In this document: positions 1 to 7,657 of the stretch, piece after piece | Position numbering within the stretch: the stretch's first letter is position 1 | Layout: every line of letters starts with the position of its first letter | DNA from: Eudoraea sp. | GTDB lineage: Bacteria > Bacteroidota > Bacteroidia > Flavobacteriales > Flavobacteriaceae | DNA: 14,648 nt | Direction of reading: 5' to 3' | Assembly: GCA_013042125.1 (NCBI GenBank) | Contig: JABDQS010000306.1 | Coordinates: forward strand, 1-14,648 | Notes under the pieces: model-generated | Databases searched by the model: none | Told to the model about the DNA's origin: nothing | What the model saw: the letters and a program-made list of their open reading frames with translations, nothing else | Translations under genes and position numbers: made by a program

Positions 1-31
1 CTGAAACTCGGAACAACCGGGAAGCGCTGTT

Positions 32-3000
32 TTACATGTTTCGCCTATACTGCCCCCCTACTTCAAAGAGCGATTGGGTGATCTGTCCCAGGGAGCAGAA
101 TTTTGAGACCTCCATAAGTTTCTCAAAGATATTGTCATTGTGTACAGCAGACTCCTGCAATTCATGCAATCCCTTCTGCGCTTTTTTCTGATGTAATGCC
201 TTAAGACTTTGAAGGGTGGTTAATTGTACTTGTTTTTCTTCCTCCGTTGCCCTAATGACCTCTGCGGGAAGAATTGTAGGTGACCCTTTAGAACTTAAAA
301 ATGTATTAACTCCAATGATAGGGAATTCGCCATTGTGCTTTAAGGTTTCATAATGCAGACTTTCTTCCTGTATCTTAGAACGCTGATACATGGTTTCCAT
401 AGCGCCCAGGACCCCTCCACGTTCTGTGATACGGTCAAATTCTAACAACACGGCTTCTTCAACAAGGTCTGTCAGTTCCTCAATGATAAATGACCCCTGT
501 ATAGGGTTTTCATTTTTGGCTAATCCAAGTTCTTTATTGATGATCAACTGTATGGCCATGGCCCTTCTTACTGACTCTTCCGTAGGGGTGGTAATAGCCT
601 CATCGTATGCATTAGTGTGCAGAGAATTGCAATTGTCATAAATAGCATAAAGTGCCTGAAGTGTGGTCCGGATATCATTAAAATCGATCTCCTGTGCGTG
701 AAGACTTCTACCTGAGGTTTGTATATGATATTTTAGCATTTGTGCCCTGGGATCGGCCCCGTACTTTTCCCTCATCGCTTTTGCCCAGATCTTTCTTGCT
801 ACCCTGCCTATTACTGCATATTCCGGATCTATCCCATTGGAGAAGAAAAAAGAAAGGTTAGGCCCAAATTTATTGATATCCATTCCTCTGCTCAGATAGT
901 ATTCCACATAGGTAAATCCATTGGAAAGAGTAAAGGCTAATTGAGTGATGGGATTGGCTCCTGCCTCTGCAATATGGTAACCCGATATAGACACTGAATA
1001 AAAGTTCCTCACTGTATTTTCAATGAAATATTCCTGTACATCACCCATGAGCCTCAGGGCAAATTCAGTGGAGAAAATACAGGTATTCTGAGCCTGGTCC
1101 TCCTTTAAAATATCAGCCTGAACCGTACCTCTTACCTCTTTCAAGGTTTTCTTCCTGATGATCTCATAAACATCCGCAGGCAATACCTGATCTCCGGTAA
1201 CTCCCAGAAGCATTAGACCAAGACCATTGTTCCCTTTTGGTAAAGCACCGGAATACGTTGGTTGTCCATCCTTGCTGCCCTTCAACAATTCCTTTATTTT
1301 CTTAGCCGTCTGTTTCTCCAGGCCTTGTTCAATGATATACTTTTCGCAATTCTGATCGATAGCCGCATTGAGGAAAAATGCCAGTAACATGGGAGCCGGA
1401 CCATTGATAGTCATGCTTACAGAGGTCATAGGGTCCGTAAGGTCAAATCCTGAATAGAGTTTTTTTGCGTCATCCAGGCAACAGATAGAAACTCCGGCAT
1501 TTCCGATCTTCCCATAGATGTCTGGCCGTTCTCCGGGATCATGGCCATAAAGGGTAACCGAATCAAACGCCGTGGAAAGTCGTTTTGCCTTCATATCCAG
1601 GCTTACATAATGGAATCGTCTGTTGGTGCGTTCGGGGCCACCTTCTCCGGCAAACATTCGGGTAGGATCTTCCTCGGTACGCTTAAAAGGATAAAGTCCG
1701 GCTGTGTATGGAAAAGATCCGGGTACATTCTCTTGCAGGGACCATCTTAGAAGATCTCCCCAGGCCTGATATCTTGGCAGGACCACTTTTGGGATCTGTG
1801 TATAAGACAAAGACTCTGAATGGGTCTCAATCTCTAAAATCTTATCGCGCACTTTAAATTTGTAAACCGGCTCTTTGTAACGCTGCACTTTGGATGACCA
1901 TTGAATAATGGTTTGCCAGTGATATGGGTCGAGATTTAATTTGATCCTGTTAAATTCTGTGATTAGCAGTTTTAGAAAGGCTTTATGTTCTTCCGTTACA
2001 TCCTTAATCAGGGCTTTCTCATCTAAGCCCCCCTCAAGTATATACCGCAAGTTAAGCTCATTGCTTTTTGCTTCACTACCGGCCACCACAGACAAAATGG
2101 TCTTATAAACCCCATAAAGAGTTTGTGCAGTGCTACTTTGTAGCTCTGCTTGCTGATCATACCCTCGATTTGCTTCAGAGATCTCAGATAGATAGCGAGT
2201 TCTTGCCGGGGGAATAATAAAGCGTTTCTCAGGCTCATCAATAGCTACGGAGAATTGAGACTGCAGTTCCGCCCCGGTTTTCTCCTCCAATTGTTGCATA
2301 ACAGCCTTATAGAGACTGTTCATTCCGGGATCATTGAACTGAGAGGCAATAGTTCCATAAATAGGGAGAGATTCCGGATCGGAATCCCATAAATTATTGT
2401 TCCGTGTGTATTGCTTGCGAACATCCCTGAGGGCATCCAGGGACCCACGCTTATCAAACTTATTTATGGCCACCAGGTCTGCAAAATCTAACATATCTAT
2501 TTTCTCCAATTGGGTGGCAGCACCAAATTCTGGTGTCATCACATAAAGTGACAAATCGCTGTGCTCTACGATCTCTGTATCGGACTGTCCTATTCCCGAG
2601 GTTTCAAGAATAAGAAGGTCAAATTCTGCCTGTTGGAGAATACTCAAGGCATCTCCTACATATTTGGAAAGGGCAAGATTAGACTGTCGGGTTGCCAGGG
2701 AACGCATGTATACCCTGTCATTATTAATGGCGTTCATTCTGATACGATCTCCCAGGAGGGCACCTCCTGTCTTTCGTTTGGATGGATCAACAGACACAAG
2801 GCCTATGGTCTTTTCCGGAAAATCAAATAAAAATCGGCGTACCAATTCATCCACTAAACTAGATTTTCCCGCTCCGCCCGTTCCGGTAATTCCCAAAACC
2901 GGCACCTTTTTATCGCTTGCGGGCAATTCCTTGTAGTGATTATCAAAGGATTTGTGATCATTCTCCGCCAGACTAATTAAGCGGGCTATTGTAGTGATAT

Positions 3001-3496
3001 CCTTATCCTTCAAGGACTTTGTAATATTTTTTCCTTTTGGCAATTTTAAAGGGGGTGTAGGATAGTCTGATTGCCTTACCAGGTCATTGATCATCCCCTG
3101 CAATCCCATTGTTCTCCCATCATCGGGCGAATAGATACGGGTGATCCCGTAGTTCATTAAAACCTCAATTTCCTTGGGTAAAATAACCCCTCCACCACCT
3201 CCGAAGATCTTAATATGTCCTGCACCTCGTTGCTGAAGGAGATCATACATATAGGTGAAATACTCATTATGCCCTCCCTGATAGGAGGTCATGGCAATAG
3301 CATTAGCATCTTCCTGAATGGCGCAATTCACGACCTCCGCAACGGAGCGATCATGTCCTAAATGAATAACTTCTACTCCGGTTGATTGAATGATACGCCG
3401 CATTATATTGATAGCCGCATCATGACCATCAAATAAAGATGCCGCAGTTACAATTCTGATCTTATTCTTCGGGATATAGGGTTTGGTTTGCTCCAT
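32..3496 (-). CDS. icmF: Fused isobutyryl-CoA mutase IcmF (B12 domain, G-protein chaperone and mutase in one chain)
   Basis: The 1154-residue protein should interconvert isobutyryl-CoA and n-butyryl-CoA (some members also isovaleryl-CoA and pivalyl-CoA) in the cytoplasm with adenosylcobalamin. Domains in order: an N-terminal B12-binding domain with DGHDAA at 23-28 (His25 is the presumed cobalt ligand) and a glycine run near 99-103; a MeaB-like GTPase chaperone with P-loop GTGGAGKS at 205-212, the ETSGIGQSD segment near 298-306 and NKFD at 345-348; a linker; then the mutase barrel from about 570 to the C-terminus. By-eye alignment to methylmalonyl-CoA mutase puts Phe615 (PTRMF) and Gln803 (QAQNTCIF) where that enzyme has the Tyr and Arg that hold the substrate carboxylate. 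This Phe/Gln pair is the IcmF signature. Length and domain order match the family. The ATG follows an A/T-rich leader without a clear Shine-Dalgarno. It diverges from purU across 143 bp; no good -7 box was found for it (closest is TATTTTTTG on the minus strand, one base too long). Confidence 0.95.
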   Translation of the reverse strand: MEQTKPYIPKNKIRIVTAASLFDGHDAAINIMRRIIQSTGVEVIHLGHDRSVAEVVNCAIQEDANAIAMTSYQGGHNEYFTYMYDLLQQRGAGHIKIFGGGGGVILPKEIEVLMNYGITRIYSPDDGRTMGLQGMINDLVRQSDYPTPPLKLPKGKNITKSLKDKDITTIARLISLAENDHKSFDNHYKELPASDKKVPVLGITGTGGAGKSSLVDELVRRFLFDFPEKTIGLVSVDPSKRKTGGALLGDRIRMNAINNDRVYMRSLATRQSNLALSKYVGDALSILQQAEFDLLILETSGIGQSDTEIVEHSDLSLYVMTPEFGAATQLEKIDMLDFADLVAINKFDKRGSLDALRDVRKQYTRNNNLWDSDPESLPIYGTIASQFNDPGMNSLYKAVMQQLEEKTGAELQSQFSVAIDEPEKRFIIPPARTRYLSEISEANRGYDQQAELQSSTAQTLYGVYKTILSVVAGSEAKSNELNLRYILEGGLDEKALIKDVTEEHKAFLKLLITEFNRIKLNLDPYHWQTIIQWSSKVQRYKEPVYKFKVRDKILEIETHSESLSYTQIPKVVLPRYQAWGDLLRWSLQENVPGSFPYTAGLYPFKRTEEDPTRMFAGEGGPERTNRRFHYVSLDMKAKRLSTAFDSVTLYGHDPGERPDIYGKIGNAGVSICCLDDAKKLYSGFDLTDPMTSVSMTINGPAPMLLAFFLNAAIDQNCEKYIIEQGLEKQTAKKIKELLKGSKDGQPTYSGALPKGNNGLGLMLLGVTGDQVLPADVYEIIRKKTLKEVRGTVQADILKEDQAQNTCIFSTEFALRLMGDVQEYFIENTVRNFYSVSISGYHIAEAGANPITQLAFTLSNGFTYVEYYLSRGMDINKFGPNLSFFFSNGIDPEYAVIGRVARKIWAKAMREKYGADPRAQMLKYHIQTSGRSLHAQEIDFNDIRTTLQALYAIYDNCNSLHTNAYDEAITTPTEESVRRAMAIQLIINKELGLAKNENPIQGSFIIEELTDLVEEAVLLEFDRITERGGVLGAMETMYQRSKIQEESLHYETLKHNGEFPIIGVNTFLSSKGSPTILPAEVIRATEEEKQVQLTTLQSLKALHQKKAQKGLHELQESAVHNDNIFEKLMEVSKFCSLGQITQSLFEVGGQYRRNM

Positions 3497-3588
3497 TTCT
3501 AATAAACAGTCCTTTTCAAGGGTGCAATTTACGATAAATGCAAAAAATATTGATTTACATTTAGAATTTTATAATATTCTTCCTGTCA

Positions 3589-3619
3589 TTTGAGTGTAGT
3601 ACCAATTGTGCTAATTTTG
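3589..3619 (+). promoter_or_regulatory. Bacteroidota-type promoter of purU
   Basis: TTTG at 3589-3592 and TAATTTTG at 3612-3619 match the Bacteroidota primary sigma consensus (TTTG, then TAnnTTTG) with a 19-bp spacer. The -7 box ends 20 nt before the GTG start of purU, so the leader is very short. The -7 box is framed by the inverted pair TGTGC (3607-3611) and GCACA (3621-3625), which might bind a regulator; that part is speculative. The rest of the 143-bp gap between icmF and purU is A/T-rich and shows nothing else clear. Confidence 0.75.
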
Positions 3620-3639
3620 CGCACATAAAACAGAGACCC

Positions 3640-4491
3640 GTGAAAGCAACCTTTCTAATACATTGTCCGGATCAGACCGGCATTATAAGCACGGTAACCA
3701 GTTTCATTCAGGAGCATGGAGGCAATATCATATATCTGGACCAACATGTAGACAAGGAGGCCGGAGTGTTTTTTATGCGATTGGAAAGTGATTTCGCCAA
3801 TACTCAGAATTCTGAGACCAATCTGAAGGATCAATTTGATAAGCGTATTGCCCATACCTATAATATGGAATGGAGTGTGCATTTTGGGGATGAAAAACCC
3901 AGAATGGCTCTTTTTGTAAGTAAGTATAATCATTGTTTATACGACCTCCTAAGCAGATACTATTCAGGAGAATTAAAAGTTGAGATCCCATTTATAGTTA
4001 GTAATCACAACGACCTGCGATATATTGGAACTCAGTTTGATATTCCTTTTTATCATATTCCCGTAACAAAAGAGACCAAGGCCAAGGCTGAATTAAAACA
4101 ATTACGACTATTGAAAGATCATTCCGTAGATTTTATAGTCCTGGCGAGGTATATGCAGATCGTTAGTTCAACACTCATAGAGGAATACCCGAATAAGATC
4201 ATCAATATACACCATTCCTTTCTCCCAGCCTTTGCCGGTGCAAAACCATATCATGCGGCTTTTGACCGGGGTGTTAAGATCATTGGCGCTACCAGTCATT
4301 ATGTTACTGAAGAATTAGATGCCGGACCCATAATTGAACAAGATACCGCCAGGGTATCACATGTGCATAAAGTGCATGATTTTGTGGATAAAGGACGTGA
4401 TCTGGAGAAAATTGTTCTTTCCAGGGCTGTTCAACTCCATGTGAACAGAAAAACAATGGTTTACAATAACAAAACTGTGATATTTTCCTAA
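3640..4491 (+). CDS. purU: Formyltetrahydrofolate deformylase PurU
   Basis: PurU hydrolyses 10-formyltetrahydrofolate to formate and tetrahydrofolate in the cytoplasm. It balances the one-carbon pool and, in organisms with PurT, supplies formate for purine synthesis. The 283-residue length is normal. An N-terminal ACT-type regulatory domain spans about 1-80 and begins with the typical HCPDQTGI (8-15). The formyltransferase domain follows from about 88. The catalytic triad of the PurN/PurU fold is visible as Asn189 and His191 (INIHHSFLP) and Asp227 (ELDAGP); the 38-residue spacing from Asn to Asp equals that in PurN. The start is GTG. It is chosen because the family's N-terminus (KATFLIHCPDQTG) begins immediately after it, and because a near-consensus promoter ends 20 nt upstream. 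The 153-bp gap to the kinase gene downstream has no obvious terminator, so read-through into it is possible. Confidence 0.95.
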   Translation: MKATFLIHCPDQTGIISTVTSFIQEHGGNIIYLDQHVDKEAGVFFMRLESDFANTQNSETNLKDQFDKRIAHTYNMEWSVHFGDEKPRMALFVSKYNHCLYDLLSRYYSGELKVEIPFIVSNHNDLRYIGTQFDIPFYHIPVTKETKAKAELKQLRLLKDHSVDFIVLARYMQIVSSTLIEEYPNKIINIHHSFLPAFAGAKPYHAAFDRGVKIIGATSHYVTEELDAGPIIEQDTARVSHVHKVHDFVDKGRDLEKIVLSRAVQLHVNRKTMVYNNKTVIFS

Positions 4492-4568
4492 TTCATTCAC
4501 ATATAGGGAGATACTCTTGTCTTCCGGTTTTTATTCTTTGCTTCATTTATTTTTCATAAATTACTCCT

Positions 4569-4587
4569 ACATTCAAAAAGAATGTAA
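4569..4587. repeat. Perfect inverted repeat, 7-bp arms, upstream of the PfkB gene
   Basis: TACATTC and GAATGTA flank an A5 spacer, 57 bp before the kinase start. There is no T-tract on either side, so it is not a convincing terminator. It could be an operator or a weak hairpin in the purU-kinase gap. A perfect repeat this short may also arise by chance in A/T-rich DNA. Confidence 0.4.
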
Positions 4588-4644
4588 AGATCTGAATATC
4601 GAATCTGAAAAAGGTTCCATTTACATCAGAGAATACCGATTTAT

Positions 4645-5616
4645 ATGAAGAAAATAGCCGTTCTTGGTCCAATTCCAAGAGATACCATTATAACACATCA
4701 CGGGGAAACCATTAAAAAATATGGCTGCGTGACACACCCTGTTATAGCCCTTTCCAAACTATTAGGGAATGATGGTACGGTATATCCTGTATCTCATGTT
4801 CATGAGGTGGACCATAATAATATTCTGGAGCTCTTTAAACCTTATACAAATATTGATACCACCTATGTATCAAGTAAACACGACAGAGGGACCGTTATTG
4901 AATTAAAATTCATAGATCAGAACAATCGTTTGGAACGTCAAACGGCCTGTATGAGACCTATAGTCCCCAAGGACCTCAAGGATATAGAGGAAATGGATGC
5001 CTATGTTTTTATTCCTATAACCGACTTTGAGATCTCTATAAGGACGTTGAAATTTATCAAAAAGAAAAGGAAAGGATTGATTGTTTTTGATGCACACGGC
5101 CCAACCACTTCAATGGGAATGACCGGGGATCGCTACCGGAAATTTTGGGTAGATATGGATGAGTGGTTAAAGTACATAGATATCTTGAAAATGAACCTTG
5201 AAGAATCACAGGCTTGCTGGTTTAAGCGTGAATATTCTGCAGAAGAGATGACGAGTTATGATGAAGAAAGAACTGAACACCTAGATGAGATGGCCGCATA
5301 TGTCCTTAAGAAAGGTGTAAAATTCTTTTATGTAACCTTAGACGCCAAAGGGTGTGTTTTCTATACCAAGGAAGGAAAAGAAATAAAAAAGCAGTTTATA
5401 AAATCTGTCTACGTGGATCATGTTGTAGATACAACCGGTTGTGGAGACTCGTTTGCAGGTGGATTGGCCTATGGTTTTGCCGTTTACAATGATCCTGTAA
5501 AGGCTGCTCAGTTTGCAAATGCGTTAGGTGCTTTGCGCACGCAAGGGAAAACCTTTGATGTCTTCAAATCAAAAGAAGAGACGGAGGCCATGATCGCCGA
5601 ATATTACATGGACTAA
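4645..5616 (+). CDS. PfkB-family (ribokinase/adenosine-kinase-like) kinase, substrate unknown
   Basis: A 323-residue cytoplasmic protein of the PfkB superfamily, whose members phosphorylate sugars or nucleosides with ATP. The C-terminal signature is intact: DTTGCGDSFAGG at 262-273, with Asp268 the presumed catalytic base and the surrounding glycines forming the anion hole. The NxxE metal motif is present at 184-187 (NLEE). The N-terminal half is unusual. Where the family has a Gly-Gly followed by an Asn-rich helix that binds the sugar, this protein reads KKYGCVTHPVIALSKLLG (24-41), and the usual second glycine/aspartate motif is replaced by a His-rich segment (VSHVHEVDHNN, 49-59). The nucleotide side therefore looks functional, but the substrate side cannot be assigned. 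It lies 153 bp downstream of purU on the same strand. The ATG is followed by a standard first beta strand (KKIAVLG). The stop is 240 bp before the next clear terminator. Confidence 0.85.
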   Translation: MKKIAVLGPIPRDTIITHHGETIKKYGCVTHPVIALSKLLGNDGTVYPVSHVHEVDHNNILELFKPYTNIDTTYVSSKHDRGTVIELKFIDQNNRLERQTACMRPIVPKDLKDIEEMDAYVFIPITDFEISIRTLKFIKKKRKGLIVFDAHGPTTSMGMTGDRYRKFWVDMDEWLKYIDILKMNLEESQACWFKREYSAEEMTSYDEERTEHLDEMAAYVLKKGVKFFYVTLDAKGCVFYTKEGKEIKKQFIKSVYVDHVVDTTGCGDSFAGGLAYGFAVYNDPVKAAQFANALGALRTQGKTFDVFKSKEETEAMIAEYYMD

Positions 5617-5690
5617 AGAAAACTTCTTTGCTTCAGATTTATCTTCTATAGGTCTAAAGATCTCATAATCAACGTATTTACATCTAAATA

Positions 5691-5713
5691 CAACTTTTGA
5701 ATCATAAAAGTTG
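5691..5713. repeat. Perfect 8-bp inverted repeat (hairpin) in the 5617-5921 gap
   Basis: CAACTTTT and AAAAGTTG flank a 7-nt loop. The stem is A/T-rich and lacks a T-tract, so by itself it is a weak terminator. It lies in the 3' region of the kinase transcript, 75 bp after the stop codon. A second, shorter inverted pair (GGTAA/TTACC) is at 5775-5786. No gene is seen in the 305-bp gap 5617-5921. Confidence 0.45.
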
Positions 5714-5825
5714 CAATAAATTAATGCTATTTCCGTTAGCTAGATAAGTCCATCAAAGGTAACTTTCTAATAATGGTAAGTTTACCTCAAAATGGCCAAA
5801 AAAAAATATATTTATACCCGTATTA

Positions 5826-5850
5826 TTTGAGTTAGTATTTTTGAGTTAGT
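5826..5850 (+). repeat. Tandem 11-bp direct repeat just before the terminator
   Basis: TTTGAGTTAGT occurs at 5826-5836 and again at 5840-5850, with a period of 14 bp, followed by a further TTAGTT. It ends six bases before the A-tract of the terminator. The role is unknown. Confidence 0.5.
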
Positions 5851-5856
5851 TAGTTT

Positions 5857-5885
5857 AAAAAACCGGTGTAGTGGCCGGTTTTTTT
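5857..5885. terminator. Bidirectional intrinsic terminator between convergent genes
   Basis: Six A, CCGG, an 8-nt loop, CCGG and seven T make a 10-bp stem with an A-tract on one side and a T-tract on the other. It can therefore act on both strands. It sits 240 bp after the PfkB kinase stop and 36 bp after the stop of the convergent secreted-protein gene. Confidence 0.85.
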
Positions 5886-5921
5886 ATGGATTATTCTCAA
5901 CTTCTATACGTCTGTCCAAGC

Positions 5922-6428
5922 TCAAATTTTTTTCTTATACATTCCGTCAAAAAGTACGCTAACTGCAACCTCATCCTGCAACACTTCCCATAGTTGTCGA
6001 ATACTGCCATCTTCATTTAGGGTATAGGATATCTGCTGTACCCGGATAGTTCCATCTTCCTGCACTGCAGGATCTGATCGCAATATCATTTGGTTATCTA
6101 TCCTCTCCCCTTTGAGTTTTAAAATGGTCCCGGCCACATCTAACCAAAGTTGTTCCCATTGTTTCGTATTCGTATCATAGAAATTGTAGCTCGTCCCTGT
6201 AAAATTTCCGTTTGCACTTGTCCAGCTTTCTTTAATCACACAGCCCCCTTGTTCTTTAGTAATAGTATTCTCACCGGCTTTGGCCCCATTGGGTAGTGTA
6301 ACATCCCAATTTCCTATCCAAAAATCAAATTCAGAATGGGCCTCCGTACAACAAGTACAAGTTGCATCTTGCGCTACCAATGTTGTGATCGAAAAAATAA
6401 GAATGATACCCGTTAATATTTTCCTCAT
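5922..6428 (-). CDS. Small secreted protein, DUF1579-like
   Basis: The 168-residue product begins with a typical signal peptide: MRK, then a hydrophobic stretch at about 4-18 ending LVAQ, with cleavage expected after Gln20 as is common in Bacteroidota. The mature part starts with a cysteine cluster (CTCC at 24-27), then FDFWIGNWDV (34-43), GGCVIKESW near 61-69, GNFTGTSYNFYD near 74-85, and beta-rich sequence to the end. The FDFWxGxWDV opening and the later motifs resemble DUF1579 and related lipocalin-like barrel proteins; no catalytic residues can be named. The frame stays open to an ATG at 6482 (18 more residues), but the inner ATG is preferred because it puts the basic end of the signal peptide at the N-terminus. 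It is convergent with the kinase gene and ends 36 bp from the shared terminator. The function is unknown. Confidence 0.8.
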   Translation of the reverse strand: MRKILTGIILIFSITTLVAQDATCTCCTEAHSEFDFWIGNWDVTLPNGAKAGENTITKEQGGCVIKESWTSANGNFTGTSYNFYDTNTKQWEQLWLDVAGTILKLKGERIDNQMILRSDPAVQEDGTIRVQQISYTLNEDGSIRQLWEVLQDEVAVSVLFDGMYKKKI

Positions 6429-6529
6429 GAGTTCTAAAATTTTGGATAATAAGATACAAAACCATTCATCGATTTTTAGCACTTTTCATAGCATTACGGC
6501 ACACTTTGTTAAGTATATTCAACCAGAAC

Positions 6530-6550
6530 GTTAATTATTAGATAAATAAC
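6530..6550. repeat. Imperfect inverted repeat in the divergent gap 6429-6629
   Basis: GTTAATTAT and ATAAATAAC pair over nine positions with one mismatch around a TAG loop. It lies in the 201-bp region between the secreted-protein gene and the 64-residue gene. It could be a regulatory site, but it is A/T-rich and may be chance. No promoter could be found for the minus-strand gene. Confidence 0.3.
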
Positions 6551-6604
6551 CTCAATTTTAGCTGTATTCCCTAATCCTAAAAAACCATAGAACCTATTCG
6601 TACG

Positions 6605-6623
6605 TATCTTTATATAAAAGATA
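6605..6623 (+). promoter_or_regulatory. Possible -7 box inside a perfect inverted repeat, upstream of the 64-residue gene
   Basis: TATCTTTA at 6605-6612 differs from the Bacteroidota -7 box TAnnTTTG only in the last base. The same bases form a perfect inverted repeat, TATCTTT and AAAGATA, around a 5-nt spacer. The repeat ends six bases before the ATG. No -33 TTTG is seen at the right distance. The overlap would suit an operator, but this is an inference. Confidence 0.35.
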
Positions 6624-6629
6624 ATTACA

Positions 6630-6824
6630 ATGGAAAACCAAAATTGCAAAGTTGGAGCAACCACTCATATTGCAAGTGGTTCTCATGCAACTGCTCGTGT
6701 AGAAAGGTACTATGAAACTTTTGTTTCGATGGCCTCAGATACTCAATATGCAGGAACACAAATGGGAGAATTTTTTGATCACAAAGCTCGTTCGCTTAAA
6801 AAATTATTAGAAGAACTGGTTTAA
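6630..6824 (+). CDS. 64-residue protein of unknown function
   Basis: I do not recognise this family. The protein has a single cysteine (Cys6), a polar Ser/Thr/Ala-rich N-terminal third with two histidines (HIASGSHATARVERYY near 13-28), and a charged, probably helical C-terminus (KARSLKKLLEELV, 52-64). There is no signal peptide or membrane segment, so it is probably cytoplasmic. Three points argue that it is real. It fills a gap between well-supported genes. Its composition is protein-like rather than biased. It ends exactly where pyrF ends, with TTAA at 6821-6824 giving a stop codon on each strand. A possible promoter and operator lie immediately upstream. It could alternatively be a spurious frame, and it has no neighbour that suggests a role. 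Confidence 0.6.
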   Translation: MENQNCKVGATTHIASGSHATARVERYYETFVSMASDTQYAGTQMGEFFDHKARSLKKLLEELV

Positions 6825-7651
6825 GATCCCAACTTTTTTCTATCTAATTCAATAGCCATTCCTTGTTGTAATATACCGGCTTCTTTTGCTGCTTTTTCGG
6901 CAAAATCTCTTCCCCCGGAAGCGTATAAGATACTTCTTGAAGAATTGATCAATAACCCCACCTGCTGATTCAGACCAAAGTGGCATACCTCATCTAACTT
7001 TCCTCCTTGTGCACCAACGCCCGGAACCAAGAGAAAATGATCAGGAACAATGGCCCTTATCTCATTTAAATAGCTTGCTTTTGTGGCCCCAACAACAAAC
7101 ATCAAGTTTTCAGAATTCTTATAAGCCTTAGAAGTTGACAGCACCTTTTTATACAATTCCGTAGTATTTACTTTTTGAGTTTGAAAGTCAAAAGCACCCG
7201 GATTGGAGGTTAAGGCTAATAGAATGGTATGCTTATTCTCAAATTCCAGAAAAGGCTCTATGGAATCTCTGCCCATATAAGGGGCCACGGTGATAGAATC
7301 AAAATTAAGTGCTTCAAAAAATGCCTTTGCATATCTGGTAGCTGTATTCCCTATATCTCCTCTTTTTGCATCAGCGATAGTAAAGATCTCCGGATATGAG
7401 TCATTCAGATATTCAATGGTCTTTGAAAGTGCTTCCCAGCCTTTGAGGCCATATGCCTCATAAAAAGCCGTATTGGGTTTATAAGCAACACAGAGGTGAT
7501 GGGTTGCATCAATGATAGCCTTATTAAAAGAAAATATAGGATCTGGTTCTTTCAGGAGATGAGGCGGTATCTTCTCAAGGTCCGTATCGAGGCCGATACA
7601 CAAAAACGATTTTTTGAGATAAATTTGTGCTACTAACTCCTCTGTGGTCAT
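6821..7651 (-). CDS. pyrF: Orotidine 5'-phosphate decarboxylase PyrF
   Basis: PyrF converts orotidine 5'-monophosphate to UMP, the last step of de novo pyrimidine synthesis, in the cytoplasm. The 276-residue length and sequence fit the longer group-2 bacterial form. Active-site residues are visible: Asp22 (GLDTD), Lys58 (YKPN), the DAKRGDIGNT motif at 94-103 with catalytic Lys96 and Asp99, and the phosphate-binding stretch VPGVGAQGG near 209-217. The ATG lies only 6 bp after the prfA stop, so the two genes are almost certainly co-transcribed and perhaps translationally coupled. At the 3' end it is convergent with the 64-residue gene. The stop codons overlap, leaving no room for a terminator between them. 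Confidence 0.95.
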   Translation of the reverse strand: MTTEELVAQIYLKKSFLCIGLDTDLEKIPPHLLKEPDPIFSFNKAIIDATHHLCVAYKPNTAFYEAYGLKGWEALSKTIEYLNDSYPEIFTIADAKRGDIGNTATRYAKAFFEALNFDSITVAPYMGRDSIEPFLEFENKHTILLALTSNPGAFDFQTQKVNTTELYKKVLSTSKAYKNSENLMFVVGATKASYLNEIRAIVPDHFLLVPGVGAQGGKLDEVCHFGLNQQVGLLINSSRSILYASGGRDFAEKAAKEAGILQQGMAIELDRKKLGS

Positions 7652-7657
7652 AGGGTA

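Noticed and set aside
390..2936. Several plus-strand open frames opposite icmF
   Set aside because: They are antisense shadows of a strongly conserved gene and have no domain, promoter or sensible composition.
5773..5835. A 20-codon ATG-to-TAG frame ahead of the terminator
   Set aside because: It is very short, crosses a run of nine A, has no visible ribosome binding site or promoter, and its translation resembles no known protein.
5836..5843. Perfect -7 box TATTTTTG in the 5617-5921 gap
   Set aside because: It begins only about 20 bp before the terminator stem, lies within the direct repeat, and has no -33 partner, so it could not make a useful transcript.
6429..6482. Upstream ATG giving 18 extra residues on the secreted protein
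   Set aside because: The longer form would bury the basic start of a well-formed signal peptide behind an unusual extra hydrophobic segment.
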